Assembly (NCBI GenBank): GCA_017539165.1
Contig: JAFYHN010000091.1
Span: 1-45,530, forward strand
From: Eubacterium sp.
GTDB taxonomy: Bacteria; Bacillota; Clostridia; Lachnospirales; Lachnospiraceae
Direction of reading: 5' to 3'
DNA length: 45,530 bases
Position 1 is the first letter of the stretch, and each line of letters begins with the position of its first letter. Positions 17,245 to 27,388 of the stretch are shown in pieces. The notes beneath the pieces were generated by a model. It was not told the DNA's origin, made no database searches, and saw nothing but the letters and a program-made list of their open reading frames with translations. The position numbers and the translations under genes were made by a program.

Positions 17245-17851
17245 TTGATACCCCCTCACTAATTTCAACCTTGTAGCCCATTCCGGGCTCGCACTGAAAA
17301 TCGAAATAATCTTTACCTGTCATGGAACTAAGATATGCCATGATATTTCCGCCGTGACATATGATCACGATTGTTTCTATTTCAGTATTGTTCGGATTAC
17401 TAGAATCATTTTTACAACTGAATATGTTTTTGCAGTTGTTGATACTTTCAATCGAACGTTTTATAAAATCGGCACGTGGCTCTCCGTTCGGAAATGTCAT
17501 CGTCCCATTTGAATCAATCCATCTTTGATAATCAGGATTGTCAGATAATTCCGAGTAATTATGTCCTTCAAAATCCCCGAAATCTATCTCGGTCAGATTA
17601 TCGATCACTTCATACTTTGTATCAGGAAAAAGAATTTCCAGAGTTTCAATACAACGTTTCATCGGTCCTGAGTAAAACCGGATATTGTTTTTAGATTTAA
17701 GAATCTCTGAGTAAGCTATTCGAAGCTTTACTAATTCATCTATCCCTTTAGCCGATAGTGATTCATCAGTTTTAGCACCTATATATCTCTTCTCCAGATT
17801 CCCCGGAGTTTTTCCGTGACGGATGAGATAACAGGTTATTTGGTTGCTCAT
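17198..17851 (-). CDS. cobC: Histidine phosphatase, probable alpha-ribazole phosphatase CobC
   Basis: A 217-residue phosphoglycerate-mutase-like phosphatase. The catalytic RHG is in CYLIRHGKTPGNLE, the second His in VIICHGGNIMAYL, and TEIDFGDFEGH is typical. Its place between cobS and cbiB points to removal of the 5'-phosphate from alpha-ribazole phosphate or adenosylcobalamin phosphate. The family is broad, so the role rests on context. Confidence 0.88.
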   Translation of the reverse strand: MSNQITCYLIRHGKTPGNLEKRYIGAKTDESLSAKGIDELVKLRIAYSEILKSKNNIRFYSGPMKRCIETLEILFPDTKYEVIDNLTEIDFGDFEGHNYSELSDNPDYQRWIDSNGTMTFPNGEPRADFIKRSIESINNCKNIFSCKNDSSNPNNTEIETIVIICHGGNIMAYLSSMTGKDYFDFQCEPGMGYKVEISEGVSNVITSYHRISDWLRA

Positions 17852-17894
17852 TTTTTTATTCCCCTATTAGTAAAAAATCATATAAAAGTAGAAA

Positions 17895-18662
17895 TTATAT
17901 AAAAGTAGAAATCGCAACCAATACGAGTACTACTTCCTCACCAACTACCAAGAAATATCCGGAAGTGTCGCCGGTCACACCACCAAATTGTTTATATGTC
18001 ATATGACGATAATACACGGTAAAAAGAACAAGTCCAACAATTGCGAGTATTCCTGCGAGCCAGTGAATCATTATCATTATAGTACATCCAATAAGTATTT
18101 CTATAATCAGTGCGGCAAGATCGCCTCGATTCATTTTCTCCGTTTCCATGTTGAGCATACCGTCTTTTTTCGCATGCTTCAAAGTAAGTGATAAGATTCC
18201 TGTCACACCTCTTACCAAGAAGAAAGAAACAGAAAAAAGATAGAGGGATCTCTTGTCATCGTAACTTAGTATCACAGCCAGAGCTGCTACCCAGATAAGG
18301 CAATACTTTAGCAAACTAATTATTGCAAATGCCCCGATATTTGGATCCTTCAATATTTTCAGTTTCTCTTCTGAAGATTTATAGGATTTAAGGGCATCCT
18401 GAACATCCATAAATCCATCTACATGAAATCCACCAGTTATTATAAGTGGAATTAACGAAAATATCGCTAACCTTGCTATCATCGGAAAGGTGACCAGATC
18501 AAACAAACGAATGATAAGAAGATACACGCCACTGATAATTGCTCCAATCCAGGGAAGAAATACAAGATTATGCTTCATGTCATCTTCTTTCCACTTGAAG
18601 ATCGGCATTGGAATCTGCGAGTATAACGAAAATGCAACAGCTATATTTCTAATCAGTTTCAT
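17895..18662 (-). CDS. cobS: Adenosylcobinamide-GDP ribazoletransferase CobS
   Basis: A 255-residue membrane protein joining adenosylcobinamide-GDP and alpha-ribazole. The N-terminal SLYSQIPMPIFKWKEDDM, PWIGAIISG and the metal-binding GGFHVDGFMDVQDALKS are typical, and GVTGDTSGYF near the C-terminus is the usual second motif. Several hydrophobic segments are visible. It lies 19 bases after cobU. Confidence 0.95.
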   Translation of the reverse strand: MKLIRNIAVAFSLYSQIPMPIFKWKEDDMKHNLVFLPWIGAIISGVYLLIIRLFDLVTFPMIARLAIFSLIPLIITGGFHVDGFMDVQDALKSYKSSEEKLKILKDPNIGAFAIISLLKYCLIWVAALAVILSYDDKRSLYLFSVSFFLVRGVTGILSLTLKHAKKDGMLNMETEKMNRGDLAALIIEILIGCTIMIMIHWLAGILAIVGLVLFTVYYRHMTYKQFGGVTGDTSGYFLVVGEEVVLVLVAISTFI

Positions 18663-18681
18663 CTATCATGCAAACTCCTTA

Positions 18682-19218
18682 CTAATTGTTTGATATAATC
18701 CAACTGCCATCTATTATCTCGTGAGTTCTATCTGCAAATTCACGAAGTCTGATATTTACATCATGGATGAGAGTTACGTATCGGATGGTCTCATCGTCGA
18801 AGGTGTCCTCTTGTTCGAATTCATTTGTCACTATTACAACGTTCTCGGCGCAGGTACATAGATCGCGAACTGTACCGAAAATGTAATCAGCCAGATGCGT
18901 ATCAGATAGATTCCTGTTCGAAGAAAGATACATCTCATTTCCAACAAGGTTGGACATACATTCCAGAAGCAGATTCGGCGAATCATACTCGCTTAGTTTG
19001 GCTTTTAACATATGAATACTATTCGGACACTCGATAGTTTCAAAATCCTTTCCTTCTCTCATAGCACGATGCTTCTCAATTCGAGTTGCACCTTCTTCAC
19101 CATATGGAACCATAGTTGCAATATATAATTTGGAATGGTTGCCTGCCAGCTCAGAGATCAGCTGTTCTGCATGCTCTGACTTCCCGCTATCAGGAGTTCC
19201 AACGACAAGAATTACCAT
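18682..19218 (-). CDS. cobU: Adenosylcobinamide kinase/guanylyltransferase CobU
   Basis: A 178-residue bifunctional enzyme of standard length. It phosphorylates adenosylcobinamide and transfers GMP to it. The P-loop reads GTPDSGKS where most CobU have GGxxSGKS; the essential GKS is kept. The guanylylation His is in IEKHRAMREGKDFETIE, and LLLECMSNLVGNEM follows. It lies between cobT and cobS. Confidence 0.94.
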   Translation of the reverse strand: MVILVVGTPDSGKSEHAEQLISELAGNHSKLYIATMVPYGEEGATRIEKHRAMREGKDFETIECPNSIHMLKAKLSEYDSPNLLLECMSNLVGNEMYLSSNRNLSDTHLADYIFGTVRDLCTCAENVVIVTNEFEQEDTFDDETIRYVTLIHDVNIRLREFADRTHEIIDGSWIISNN

Positions 19219-19254
19219 ACTTCTGTTCCCTCAATATATCTGGTAATATCCATA

Positions 19255-20400
19255 TTAGTATCTTTTATACGCTTCCATATCGTAAGAATCAAAATCCGAA
19301 CCATTACGATAGTATTCAATGATTGCATCCAGAAGAGGGAAGAGCATAACAGCTCCTGTGCCTTCGCCGAGAGCCATATTTCCGTTGATATATGGTTTAA
19401 GGCCTAAGTATTCCAGTGCCTGTTCATTTCCGTTCTCTTTACCCTTGTGAGATGGGATGAGAAAATCTTTGACTCCAGGAACGATAAGTTCAGCACATAC
19501 TGCTGCAGCACCAGTGATAAGTCCATCGAGAACGATTGGGATTCTATACATAGCTCCACCTATCATAAGACCGACGAGTCCGGCGATATCAAGACCGCCC
19601 AGTGAACTCAGAATATGAAGAGCATATTCCTTGGTCTTTAATCCAGCTACGTTCTTTTCAAATATTCCACTTACGTTTGATCTATATACGGCATTTAGAT
19701 AAAGGTCATCCTTACCGAAGCCATCTGAATACTTTCTGATTCCCTGTTTGATGACATTTCTCTTACGCTCAAGACCAGCATCGTCAAGACCGGCACCTCG
19801 ACCGGTAAGATTGTGTGGCTGAATGTACATCAAAGTTGACAAAAGAGCTGTTGAAGTCGTTGTATTTCCTATTCCCATTTCACCGGATGCAAGTATCGTG
19901 TAACCAGCATATTTAAGATCTCTGGCGAGATTCATTCCAGTCACAATAGCTTTTAAAACTTCTTCCTCAGACATGGCAGGTTCTTCAAGAAAGTTCTTGG
20001 TTCCTTCGCAAACCTTTCTATCTAGTACACCTTCGATCTTCTCAGTACCTTTAATTCCGATATCAATCGGGTATATATTTACCCTTATTTTTTTACCAAG
20101 TACACAAACGGTGCTTTTTCCAGCTCCGAGATTCTCAGCAACCTTTCGAGTAACTTCAGGACCACACTGTGATACCCCTTCTTCCACAATACCGTTATCA
20201 GCACAAAAGATTACAACGGCCCGCTTGGAAATATCAGGATTCGCTGTTCCCTGAATCGCTGCAATCTTACTGATTGCATCTTCAAAATCCCCAAATCCAT
20301 CAATCGGCTTAGCAAGCAGATCCCATTTAAGCTTACATTTGCCATAAACATAGCTGTCTAATTCTTCAATCTTGATATCAAATAATTCTGTCTTTGTCAT
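19255..20400 (-). CDS. cobT: Nicotinate-nucleotide-dimethylbenzimidazole phosphoribosyltransferase CobT
   Basis: A 381-residue enzyme that activates the lower-ligand base to alpha-ribazole phosphate. [39 protein letters not shown] and the catalytic Glu in [12 protein letters not shown] are diagnostic. It overlaps the CbiP fusion by 4 bases. No BluB or Bza genes for making a benzimidazole are present in the window, so the base is made elsewhere or imported. Confidence 0.96.
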   Translation of the reverse strand: MTKTELFDIKIEELDSYVYGKCKLKWDLLAKPIDGFGDFEDAISKIAAIQGTANPDISKRAVVIFCADNGIVEEGVSQCGPEVTRKVAENLGAGKSTVCVLGKKIRVNIYPIDIGIKGTEKIEGVLDRKVCEGTKNFLEEPAMSEEEVLKAIVTGMNLARDLKYAGYTILASGEMGIGNTTTSTALLSTLMYIQPHNLTGRGAGLDDAGLERKRNVIKQGIRKYSDGFGKDDLYLNAVYRSNVSGIFEKNVAGLKTKEYALHILSSLGGLDIAGLVGLMIGGAMYRIPIVLDGLITGAAAVCAELIVPGVKDFLIPSHKGKENGNEQALEYLGLKPYINGNMALGEGTGAVMLFPLLDAIIEYYRNGSDFDSYDMEAYKRY

Positions 20401-22757
20401 CTTTCCACTCCCATAATATTATAAATATAATCCATGTCCATATACTCACGTAGCACGTCGGCAAGCCTGTCATACTCCTTCTCCTTCAAGCTCTTATGAT
20501 CCATGACTGAATCAAGGCTCAGGTCGACTCCCTTTATAGACGCAAGTATACGTACAATCACCTTCACAATATTGGATTCATCAAAAATCCCATGTACATA
20601 TGTACCATAAATATTTCCGCTGCAATACCCACTGTTCGAAGATGTGAACTCGTGAAGAGATTTCATTTCTTCCAAGACCACAGTTTCGCCCATGTGTATC
20701 TCATATCCGGAATATTTCGTCCCCTTTAGTTCCGCAAATACTCCTGTCGGTTCTACAAATTCTCCTTCAGTCTGACTTCTATGCTTCTCATCCTTTAAGA
20801 TAGTCTTCAAAGGAAGAAGACACAGACCTGTAATACTACCGCCCCCTTCTACATTTGACGGATCACATATCTCCTGGCCCAGCATCTGGTAACCTCCGCA
20901 GATGCCAATGAGTGGTTTATCTTTCGAAGCGTATTTTTTAATAGCCGTCTCAAAACCTGACTCTTTCAGCCATTTCATATCAGAAATCGTATTCTTGCTT
21001 CCAGGAAGAATTATCATATCCTGGTCAGCTACTTCTTCAATATTGGAAATGTAATTCACCGCAAGTCCATCAATCTGCTCAAACACATCAAAGTCCGTAA
21101 AGTTGGAAATGTGTGGCATCCTGATAATTCCTATCTTAATAAGTCCCTCTGACTTTTTTGTGAATCTCTCGGTAAGAGAATCTTCATCCTCAAGATTGAG
21201 ACGAACATATGGAACAACTCCCGTTACAAGGACATTTCCCATCTTTTCAAGCATCTCTATCCCTGGATCAAGTATAGTTTTGTCACCACGGAATTTATTT
21301 ACGATAAGACCTTTAACCCTCTTCCGCTCATCTTCTTCAAGAAGTTCCAACGTTCCAAGAAGCTGAGCAAAGACGCCGCCCCGATCGATATCTCCAACCA
21401 GAAGCACAGGTGCATCGACCATCTCAGCCATGCCCATATTAACTATATCGTTCTGCTTCAGGTTGATCTCAGCAGGAGAACCGGCACCCTCGATCACTAT
21501 TATATCAGATTTTTCCTCAAGATGCTCGATTGCTGATAAAATATCTGGAATTAATTTCTTTTTATATTCAAAATACTCGCGTGCACGCATATTTCCAATT
21601 ACTTTTCCATTCACTATAACCTGCGAACCGGAGTCGTCGGTTGGCTTAAGAAGAATCGGATTCATGTACACAGATGGCTTAACACCAGCTGCTTCAGCCT
21701 GGAAAACCTGAGCACGTCCCATCTCGAGTCCTTCGTCAGTGATATATGAATTCAGCGCCATATTCTGAGACTTAAAAGGTGAAACTCTGTAACCATCCTG
21801 CTTGAATATCCTGCAAAGACCTGCGGCTATAAGGCTCTTGCCTGCACTTGACATGGTGCCCTGAATCATGAGGAAGGCAGTGCGTTTTTTATCTGAATTA
21901 CCTATACTAGCCGTTTTCTTCTCTTTCATTTTAGAAGTGTTATTTATTTTTGAAGTCGTAGTTTTTACATTTTTTGAGTTAGTCACAGTTTCTTTATCAA
22001 TGAAACCATATATCTCTTCGAACTCTATACTTTTAATTCCAAAAAGTTTCTTTATATAATCTCTCTTAAAAATCTCATCGGGAGTCCCCACTTTCTCAAG
22101 AGTTCCGTCGCGGGATATACATGCAACATAGTCTGCTATATTTCTGACTAGTTCAAGTTCATGCATAGCCATAAGAACGCCAATATTTTTCTCTTTGACA
22201 AGCGACTTAAGTTTCTCAGCGAATTCCAGCTTATATCCTATATCAAGGAAGCTCGTTGGTTCATCAAGGATCATGATCTTCGGTTCCTGCACCAGAGCTC
22301 TGGCCAGAAGAATTCTCTGTTTCTGACCATCACTTAACTTGCTGAACTCTTTGTCGCGAAGATCAAATGCCCCCACTTTTTTCAGAGCTTCATCTATAGC
22401 ATCTTTATCCTTTTCACAAAGTCTTCCGAGAACTCCAGTGAATTGATAACGTCCTACGCTTACGACATCAAAGCAGGTCATATATTCAGCTTCATGACGA
22501 CCAGTCATCATAACTGACATTAGTTTTGCACGTTCCGTGCCGGATATAGAGCTTAAATCCTTGTCGGCGTAGAGGACATTTCCTGCGACGGGGTCGAGAA
22601 ATCCTGCGACAGTTCTTAGGATAGTCGACTTGCCAGCACCGTTCGGACCGATCAGAGCAACGATATTTCCCTGCTGAACGAGAAGACTTATGTCAGAAAT
22701 CAGCGCATTATTATCATATCCAACAGATAGATTTTTGAGTTCGAGTTTTGACATCAT
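20397..22757 (-). CDS. btuD-cbiP: BtuD-CbiP fusion: corrinoid ABC ATPase joined to cobyric acid synthase
   Basis: A 786-residue fusion. Residues 1 to about 255 are a FepC/BtuD-type ABC ATPase: Walker [10 protein letters not shown] (37-45), signature LSDGQ (141-145), Walker [10 protein letters not shown] (161-169), switch His199. A Thr/Ser/Lys-rich linker spans about 257-290. From about 292 there is a complete cobyric acid synthase CbiP/Cob[47 protein letters not shown], glutaminase Cys620 in [10 protein letters not shown] and His722 in [10 protein letters not shown]. The reading frame is continuous through the linker. It overlaps both btuC and cobT by 4 bases. Both halves look active. Confidence 0.95.
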   Translation of the reverse strand: MMSKLELKNLSVGYDNNALISDISLLVQQGNIVALIGPNGAGKSTILRTVAGFLDPVAGNVLYADKDLSSISGTERAKLMSVMMTGRHEAEYMTCFDVVSVGRYQFTGVLGRLCEKDKDAIDEALKKVGAFDLRDKEFSKLSDGQKQRILLARALVQEPKIMILDEPTSFLDIGYKLEFAEKLKSLVKEKNIGVLMAMHELELVRNIADYVACISRDGTLEKVGTPDEIFKRDYIKKLFGIKSIEFEEIYGFIDKETVTNSKNVKTTTSKINNTSKMKEKKTASIGNSDKKRTAFLMIQGTMSSAGKSLIAAGLCRIFKQDGYRVSPFKSQNMALNSYITDEGLEMGRAQVFQAEAAGVKPSVYMNPILLKPTDDSGSQVIVNGKVIGNMRAREYFEYKKKLIPDILSAIEHLEEKSDIIVIEGAGSPAEINLKQNDIVNMGMAEMVDAPVLLVGDIDRGGVFAQLLGTLELLEEDERKRVKGLIVNKFRGDKTILDPGIEMLEKMGNVLVTGVVPYVRLNLEDEDSLTERFTKKSEGLIKIGIIRMPHISNFTDFDVFEQIDGLAVNYISNIEEVADQDMIILPGSKNTISDMKWLKESGFETAIKKYASKDKPLIGICGGYQMLGQEICDPSNVEGGGSITGLCLLPLKTILKDEKHRSQTEGEFVEPTGVFAELKGTKYSGYEIHMGETVVLEEMKSLHEFTSSNSGYCSGNIYGTYVHGIFDESNIVKVIVRILASIKGVDLSLDSVMDHKSLKEKEYDRLADVLREYMDMDYIYNIMGVER

Positions 22758-23761
22758 GAGTCACCCCGCTTTCTGCTGAGCAGCATCGATATTACGATTG
22801 GTGCTCCAAATACGGCTGTAATCGTACTGATACTAAGCTCAGTTGGTGAAAAAAGAGTACGTGCGAGCAGATCTGAAAAAAGACAGAAAACAGCACCGCC
22901 AAGAAAAGACGCTACAATTATGGTTACAGGCTTTGATGTTTTGAATAACTTTCTCATTACATGCGGAACAGCTATTCCGACAAACGAAACCGGTCCGGCA
23001 AATGCTGTAACAGTTGCCGAAAGAACGCTTGAAACAATGATAAGAAGAATTCTAAAAGCCTTTATATTCATACCAAGGCTGAAGGCGTATGCTTCGCCAA
23101 AAAGATAGGCTTCAATTCCTTTGGAAAGAAAGATTGAGAAAATTAGACCGAGAAAAATAATCGGAAGAATATAGAGGACATTACTCCAGGATATAGAAGA
23201 AAAAGAACCCTTCGACCAGTTATGGAGATTGACGATATTTGAATCGTCGGCAAATGTCACCAGCAGATCTGTGATGGCTGAACATATATAACCTATCATG
23301 ACACCGCACACAATAAGAATAGACATAGACTTTACTTTGCCGGCAGCAAGAATCACAAAAAGAGTTGATATGATAGAACCGATAAAAGCTGAAAATATCA
23401 TCATCATGGAATTGATCGCAAAACCATATCTCACCGCTTCGATCATAAGGATTGCGACAAAAAGTTTGGCTCCGGAAGAAATACCGAGTACATAGGGACC
23501 GGCAATAGGATTTGCAAAAAAAGTCTGAAGAATATATCCTGCAAGTGCTAGTCCTCCTCCAAGAGCAAATGCAGCAATAGTCCTTGGAATACGAATATCC
23601 CAAAGGATTGTACCATTGATTGAACCTGTCTCGTGTTCTTTGATTATTCTAAAACATTCAGATATAGACAGATCAGTACTGCCTGTGATCAGATTCACAC
23701 CGATCATAACAACCAGCAGCAGAATCAATATAAGATATAATATTATGAATCTTCTATTCAT
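22754..23761 (-). CDS. btuC: BtuC/FecCD-type permease, probably for corrinoids
   Basis: A 335-residue permease with about ten membrane segments. [32 protein letters not shown]-like and [15 protein letters not shown] segments are the FecCD hallmarks. The ATPase partner is the N-terminal half of the next gene and the binding protein is the preceding gene. The family also carries iron siderophores and heme; the B12 operon and its riboswitch favour corrinoid transport. Confidence 0.92.
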   Translation of the reverse strand: MNRRFIILYLILILLLVVMIGVNLITGSTDLSISECFRIIKEHETGSINGTILWDIRIPRTIAAFALGGGLALAGYILQTFFANPIAGPYVLGISSGAKLFVAILMIEAVRYGFAINSMMMIFSAFIGSIISTLFVILAAGKVKSMSILIVCGVMIGYICSAITDLLVTFADDSNIVNLHNWSKGSFSSISWSNVLYILPIIFLGLIFSIFLSKGIEAYLFGEAYAFSLGMNIKAFRILLIIVSSVLSATVTAFAGPVSFVGIAVPHVMRKLFKTSKPVTIIVASFLGGAVFCLFSDLLARTLFSPTELSISTITAVFGAPIVISMLLSRKRGDS

Positions 23762-24917
23762 GACTGCACCTTTTCAGATAAACTGCATCTTCTCCAGCTT
23801 CATTTATCACCTTGTAAAAGTCTTCTACGACTTCGGTAATCTTGCTTGTCTCCTGGAACATATTCAGATCCGTGCTCCAGACATTTCCATCTTTAACTGC
23901 TTTAAAGTTCTTAAAGAGTTCATTTTTCGAGATCAACTCATCCAATGAATTAACTCCGCCATCTATTGTTCCATTATATATCAGGATGTCTGCGTCTTTA
24001 GCTTCTCTGTAAAAATCTTCCCAGTTAATGTTTATGGTAGAAAGCGCATTATCTTCATCCAACTGAAGGTTTTCAAGTGCGTAACTTCCACCAGCCATCT
24101 CGATCATTTTACTTAGATAATCTCCCGGTTTACGGACATTTACATAGCCATTCGCGGAAATGTAAAAGAACGCAACAGACTTGCCTGTCTTCTTATCATT
24201 CTCGAGCTTCTTCTGTAAATCTTCTACAGCCTTACACTGCTCCTCAAAGAACTGATCAGCTTCTTTTTCTTTACCAAGAATTATACCATAGAGCCTGATC
24301 CATTCAAGTCGGCCGAGGGGATCTTCCTCGTAACTGGAACGTTCGACCAGAACAGGGATTCCAAGCTTCTCGAGCTGCTCTTTTATCTCTGGTGAATGAT
24401 AGATCATAGTCGACTCAATAGAGAGGTCGCAGCCTAAATTCAGGACCTTTTCATAATCAGGAGCACTGTACTTTCCTACATAAGAGATGATGTCGTTATC
24501 TATTCGGTCCTTCACTTCCTGCATGGAATAATCCTCTGCTGAAGTGCTGCAGGCTTTTATATTATCAAGACATCCTAGTTGAAGAAATAGGTCCATTGCA
24601 GATGATGCAGCAAGGTAAATGTCATCAACTGGTTTTGATATAAATGTAACATTAGAAATGTTGAAGCTCTTTTTTTCTTTACCATCAGGAACGATGATAT
24701 ATTCATTTCCATCCTCAACATGAATATGGATATATCCATCAGGATAATAATCGACAGAAAACTGCGTAGCATATCTTAAGTCAAGTTTATCAACTATACC
24801 GGTCTTATTATCTTCAGCTACTCTTCCGGCACATCCCGCAATGACAAATGCAAGAAAACCGGATATACAAATAAGAAGGATAAGACGTATTGAATATTTT
24901 TCGAATGTTTTTTTCAT
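23754..24917 (-). CDS. btuF: BtuF-like corrinoid-binding lipoprotein
   Basis: A 387-residue substrate-binding lipoprotein with lipobox VIAGC (near residue 29) and a periplasmic-binding fold of the PF01497 class (DIYLAASSAMDLFLQLGCLD, LNLGCDLSIES, EQLEKLGIPVLVE, GGSYALENLQ, ADILIYNGTIDGG). It delivers substrate to the BtuC permease, whose start it overlaps by 8 bases. Corrinoid specificity is inferred from the riboswitch and operon. Confidence 0.9.
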   Translation of the reverse strand: MKKTFEKYSIRLILLICISGFLAFVIAGCAGRVAEDNKTGIVDKLDLRYATQFSVDYYPDGYIHIHVEDGNEYIIVPDGKEKKSFNISNVTFISKPVDDIYLAASSAMDLFLQLGCLDNIKACSTSAEDYSMQEVKDRIDNDIISYVGKYSAPDYEKVLNLGCDLSIESTMIYHSPEIKEQLEKLGIPVLVERSSYEEDPLGRLEWIRLYGIILGKEKEADQFFEEQCKAVEDLQKKLENDKKTGKSVAFFYISANGYVNVRKPGDYLSKMIEMAGGSYALENLQLDEDNALSTININWEDFYREAKDADILIYNGTIDGGVNSLDELISKNELFKNFKAVKDGNVWSTDLNMFQETSKITEVVEDFYKVINEAGEDAVYLKRCSHE

Positions 24918-24970
24918 CTTAATAATTTATCCTGATATTAAATCTGATTTAATCCTGATAACCAAAGTCA

Positions 24971-24990
24971 GCCCGCAGAATCCTGCGGGC
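24971..24990 (-). terminator. GC-rich hairpin between lipoprotein and btuF
   Basis: GCCCGCAG (24971-24978) pairs perfectly with CTGCGGGC (24983-24990) around a 4-base loop. It lies just after the stop of the NEAT-like lipoprotein gene. No T-run follows on the - strand, so it is more likely an mRNA stability or processing hairpin, or a leaky attenuator, than a full terminator. Confidence 0.5.
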
Positions 24991-25001
24991 CAAATATTAA
25001 T

Positions 25002-25952
25002 CTACTCTACTTCAGACATATCAAATGTGAGTGTATATTCTATCTCATGAGGCTTGCTCATAGCTACTGTATCAGCAATGACATTTACAGGAGCACTGAG
25101 GTCAGAGAAAGGAATCTCGAAAACTGATTTGCCTTCAGTATTGACCGGAAGATACTTCTCACCATCAACTATCATATAATCGTAGTTTGGACTGCTCCAT
25201 GTAAGCGTAACAAGATATCCTGTATCCGTTTTCTGAATCAATGTAGGAGTATCTACAGTTGCCTTGCCTGATCCACCTTCAAGCGTTACAGGAACAAGAT
25301 ACTGGTCATCATCAAGCCCGCTGTTCTTAGCTGAATCTGTTTCTGATGCATCGTTGGCAGACGCCTCATTTGCTGGCATAGGCTTTGATACCTTTACCTT
25401 ATGATCATACCAGGTACCTTTGTCACCGATAAGCGCAAGATCGAATTCCTTATCAAGATAAGGTACAGGGATATCAAAGCTGTTAACCTCTTCAACAGAA
25501 CCATCACTGTAAGTTACTTTCTCAATAGTAGGCTGGATCAGCTTTGCTCCATCCTTCTGAGCATCTTCTGAAACGCCGAAAAACAGCTGATTGATACGCT
25601 GAGAAGGAAATACAATATGCATTGTACCAACACCATCTTTTACAGTAAGGATTCCTTTTCCATCATATGCTTCATTAATATGAAACATTGAACTGTCTGT
25701 ATCAAATGAAGCTGAATATGTACCATCTTTTAGATTTAACTTGGATTCTATATCATCTTTGAGTGATGCATCTGAAGCCGTTGCTTTGTCTGTAGTTGCT
25801 TCTGTTGTTACCTCAGTAGTTGCCTCTGTAGTTACAGTTGCTTCTGTTGTAGAATCGGAAGTTTTTTTATCTTTCAAACTGCATGATGACAACGAAAATG
25901 TTGCTAATACAGCTATAAGTAAGCATTTTGTTAGTTTATTATATTTCTTCAT
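25002..25952 (-). CDS. Lipoprotein with two NEAT-like beta-sandwich domains
   Basis: A 316-residue surface lipoprotein: lipobox LSSC (Cys near 24), then a TTEATTEVTTEATT-type stalk. There are two beta-rich domains, about 70-195 (DGTYSASFDTDSSMFHINEA, GVGTMHIVFPSQRINQLFFG) and about 215-316 (GSGKATVDTPTLIQKT, VTLTWSSPNYDYMIVDGEKY, PHEIEYTLTFD). The pattern resembles NEAT or NEAT-like iron/heme-binding modules, but I do not see a certain heme Tyr signature. It lies between cbiK and btuF in the B12 operon, so a corrinoid or tetrapyrrole ligand is plausible. Its stalk resembles that of the neighbouring CbiK lipoprotein. Confidence 0.75.
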   Translation of the reverse strand: MKKYNKLTKCLLIAVLATFSLSSCSLKDKKTSDSTTEATVTTEATTEVTTEATTDKATASDASLKDDIESKLNLKDGTYSASFDTDSSMFHINEAYDGKGILTVKDGVGTMHIVFPSQRINQLFFGVSEDAQKDGAKLIQPTIEKVTYSDGSVEEVNSFDIPVPYLDKEFDLALIGDKGTWYDHKVKVSKPMPANEASANDASETDSAKNSGLDDDQYLVPVTLEGGSGKATVDTPTLIQKTDTGYLVTLTWSSPNYDYMIVDGEKYLPVNTEGKSVFEIPFSDLSAPVNVIADTVAMSKPHEIEYTLTFDMSEVE

Positions 25953-26003
25953 GTCAAAATTCCTTGGTATTAATTGGTCTGGTTTATAATATAGTTAAAT
26001 ATT

Positions 26004-27272
26004 CTATTCTGCGATGGCATCTGCTATGTGAGAGATATAGAGTTTCTCAACTGATTCAATTCTTCCAAGACCAGATATCTGAGTGTCAACTGAATCAAAC
26101 TTGCCTGATGCTTCAAACATGCTCTTCCATGAGTCATCTTCTTCGCCGGCCATGTCGTTATTTGCGTGATCTCCGGCAACAACCATGAGTGGACGAAGTA
26201 CAACTTTCTTATAACCTGCTTCAGCTACAGCTTCGATGACATTTTCACAAGCTGTCTCTTCAGGCTCGCCTTCAACTGTACCTATGAATACATTTTCATA
26301 ACCAAGGGCTTTAACCTGTGACTGCATCTGAGAGTAAGTAACCTTTGCTGTGTGTGAAGTTCCGTGTCCCATGAATACGAACGCAACACCATCCTCAGCA
26401 GCAGCTTCAAGCGAATCGTAATTAGCGTCTGCAACAGCTTCGTCTGTGATTGCATTTGCAACAGCTTCTTTATCAGAATTTATATCATCTGCTGATTCTC
26501 CGACCTCTCCAAGAAGCGGCTCGGAAATCTTAACAGATTCGAACTTATCTGCGTATGAATCAAGTGTCTCCTTCATCTCGTCATACTCAGCACCATGCAT
26601 GAGGTGAGTTGGCTGAACAACGATGTTCTTAACTCCGTTTGCAACAGCTCTATCAAGTGCCTGAGTCATGTTGTCGATTGCAACGCCATCTCTGGCAAGA
26701 ACGTGATTGATGATGATCTGTGCAGTAAATGCACGACGAACTGACCAGTCCGGATAGGCTTCAGCGATTGCTTTCTCTATTCCACCAATATCCTTAGCTC
26801 GGCTATCATTAAAAGAAGTTCCAAAACTTACAACGAGGATTTCATTTTCACCGATCTCATCCTGGTTGAGCGGATCATCGGCTGATGCATCGCCGGTATC
26901 TCTACCAAAGTAGTCAGGGTCAGCATTTTCACCCTCAACGAGTTCCTTCTGAGTATTTGTGAGCGCATCCCATGCTTCTTTTGCAGCGGCGCATTGCTCA
27001 GCGGTTTTCTCTGTCCATTCCTGAACATAGATAGCATCCGTAAGTGACGCAACGTAATCTGCAGCAGCTTTGTCAGCATCTGTGGCAGAAGCCGAATCTT
27101 TAGTTGCTTCTGTGGTTGTCTGTACTTCTTCTGTTTTTTCCTCAACTGCCTCAGTTGTTTCAGTAGCAGCCTCAGTTGTAACCTCTGTAGTAGCTGCTTT
27201 GTTTCCGCAACCAACGAGCGCCATAGCACTGAGTGATGCAACAACGATAGTTGCAAAGAATTTTTTCTTCAT
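26004..27272 (-). CDS. cbiK: Surface-anchored CbiK-type cobaltochelatase (lipoprotein)
   Basis: A 422-residue protein. The N-terminus is a lipoprotein signal with lipobox LVGC (Cys22), followed by a Thr/Glu-rich stalk (TTEVTTEAATETTEAVEE) and a short helical module (about 68-118, AKEAWDALTNTQKELV) of a kind common in surface proteins. Residues about 135-422 are the CbiK chelatase domain: ILVVSFGTSFNDSRAKDIGG, NIVVQPTHLMHGAEYDEM, FVFMGHGTSH and LMVVAGDHANNDMAGEEDDSW, with the two metal-site His in MGHG and GDHA kept. CbiK normally inserts cobalt into sirohydrochlorin in the cytoplasm. Export here is odd: it may be a cobalt or tetrapyrrole-binding relative. First gene after the riboswitch, with an AGGAG ribosome site. 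Confidence 0.9.
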   Translation of the reverse strand: MKKKFFATIVVASLSAMALVGCGNKAATTEVTTEAATETTEAVEEKTEEVQTTTEATKDSASATDADKAAADYVASLTDAIYVQEWTEKTAEQCAAAKEAWDALTNTQKELVEGENADPDYFGRDTGDASADDPLNQDEIGENEILVVSFGTSFNDSRAKDIGGIEKAIAEAYPDWSVRRAFTAQIIINHVLARDGVAIDNMTQALDRAVANGVKNIVVQPTHLMHGAEYDEMKETLDSYADKFESVKISEPLLGEVGESADDINSDKEAVANAITDEAVADANYDSLEAAAEDGVAFVFMGHGTSHTAKVTYSQMQSQVKALGYENVFIGTVEGEPEETACENVIEAVAEAGYKKVVLRPLMVVAGDHANNDMAGEEDDSWKSMFEASGKFDSVDTQISGLGRIESVEKLYISHIADAIAE

Positions 27273-27350
27273 TTTGTTTTATCTCCTGTATGTATATATT
27301 ATGCGGTTGTTAAATAGGGGTAAGAACAACTGCATTTTAACAAAGAAAAA

Positions 27351-27377
27351 TGCCCGTAATATTATATAATTCGGGCA
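27351..27377 (-). terminator. Riboswitch attenuator terminator
   Basis: On the - strand TGCCCGAATTATA pairs with TATAATATTACGGGCA-type sequence (stem ends 27351-27356 and 27372-27377) and is followed by a TTTTTCTTTG run. It sits between the cobalamin riboswitch and cbiK, as expected for a ligand-dependent terminator. Confidence 0.8.
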
Positions 27378-27388
27378 CACAATAATAA

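Noticed and set aside
23220-23603. A 127-codon Cys/Tyr-rich - strand frame
   Set aside because: It lies in another frame of the btuC permease gene and has no independent support.
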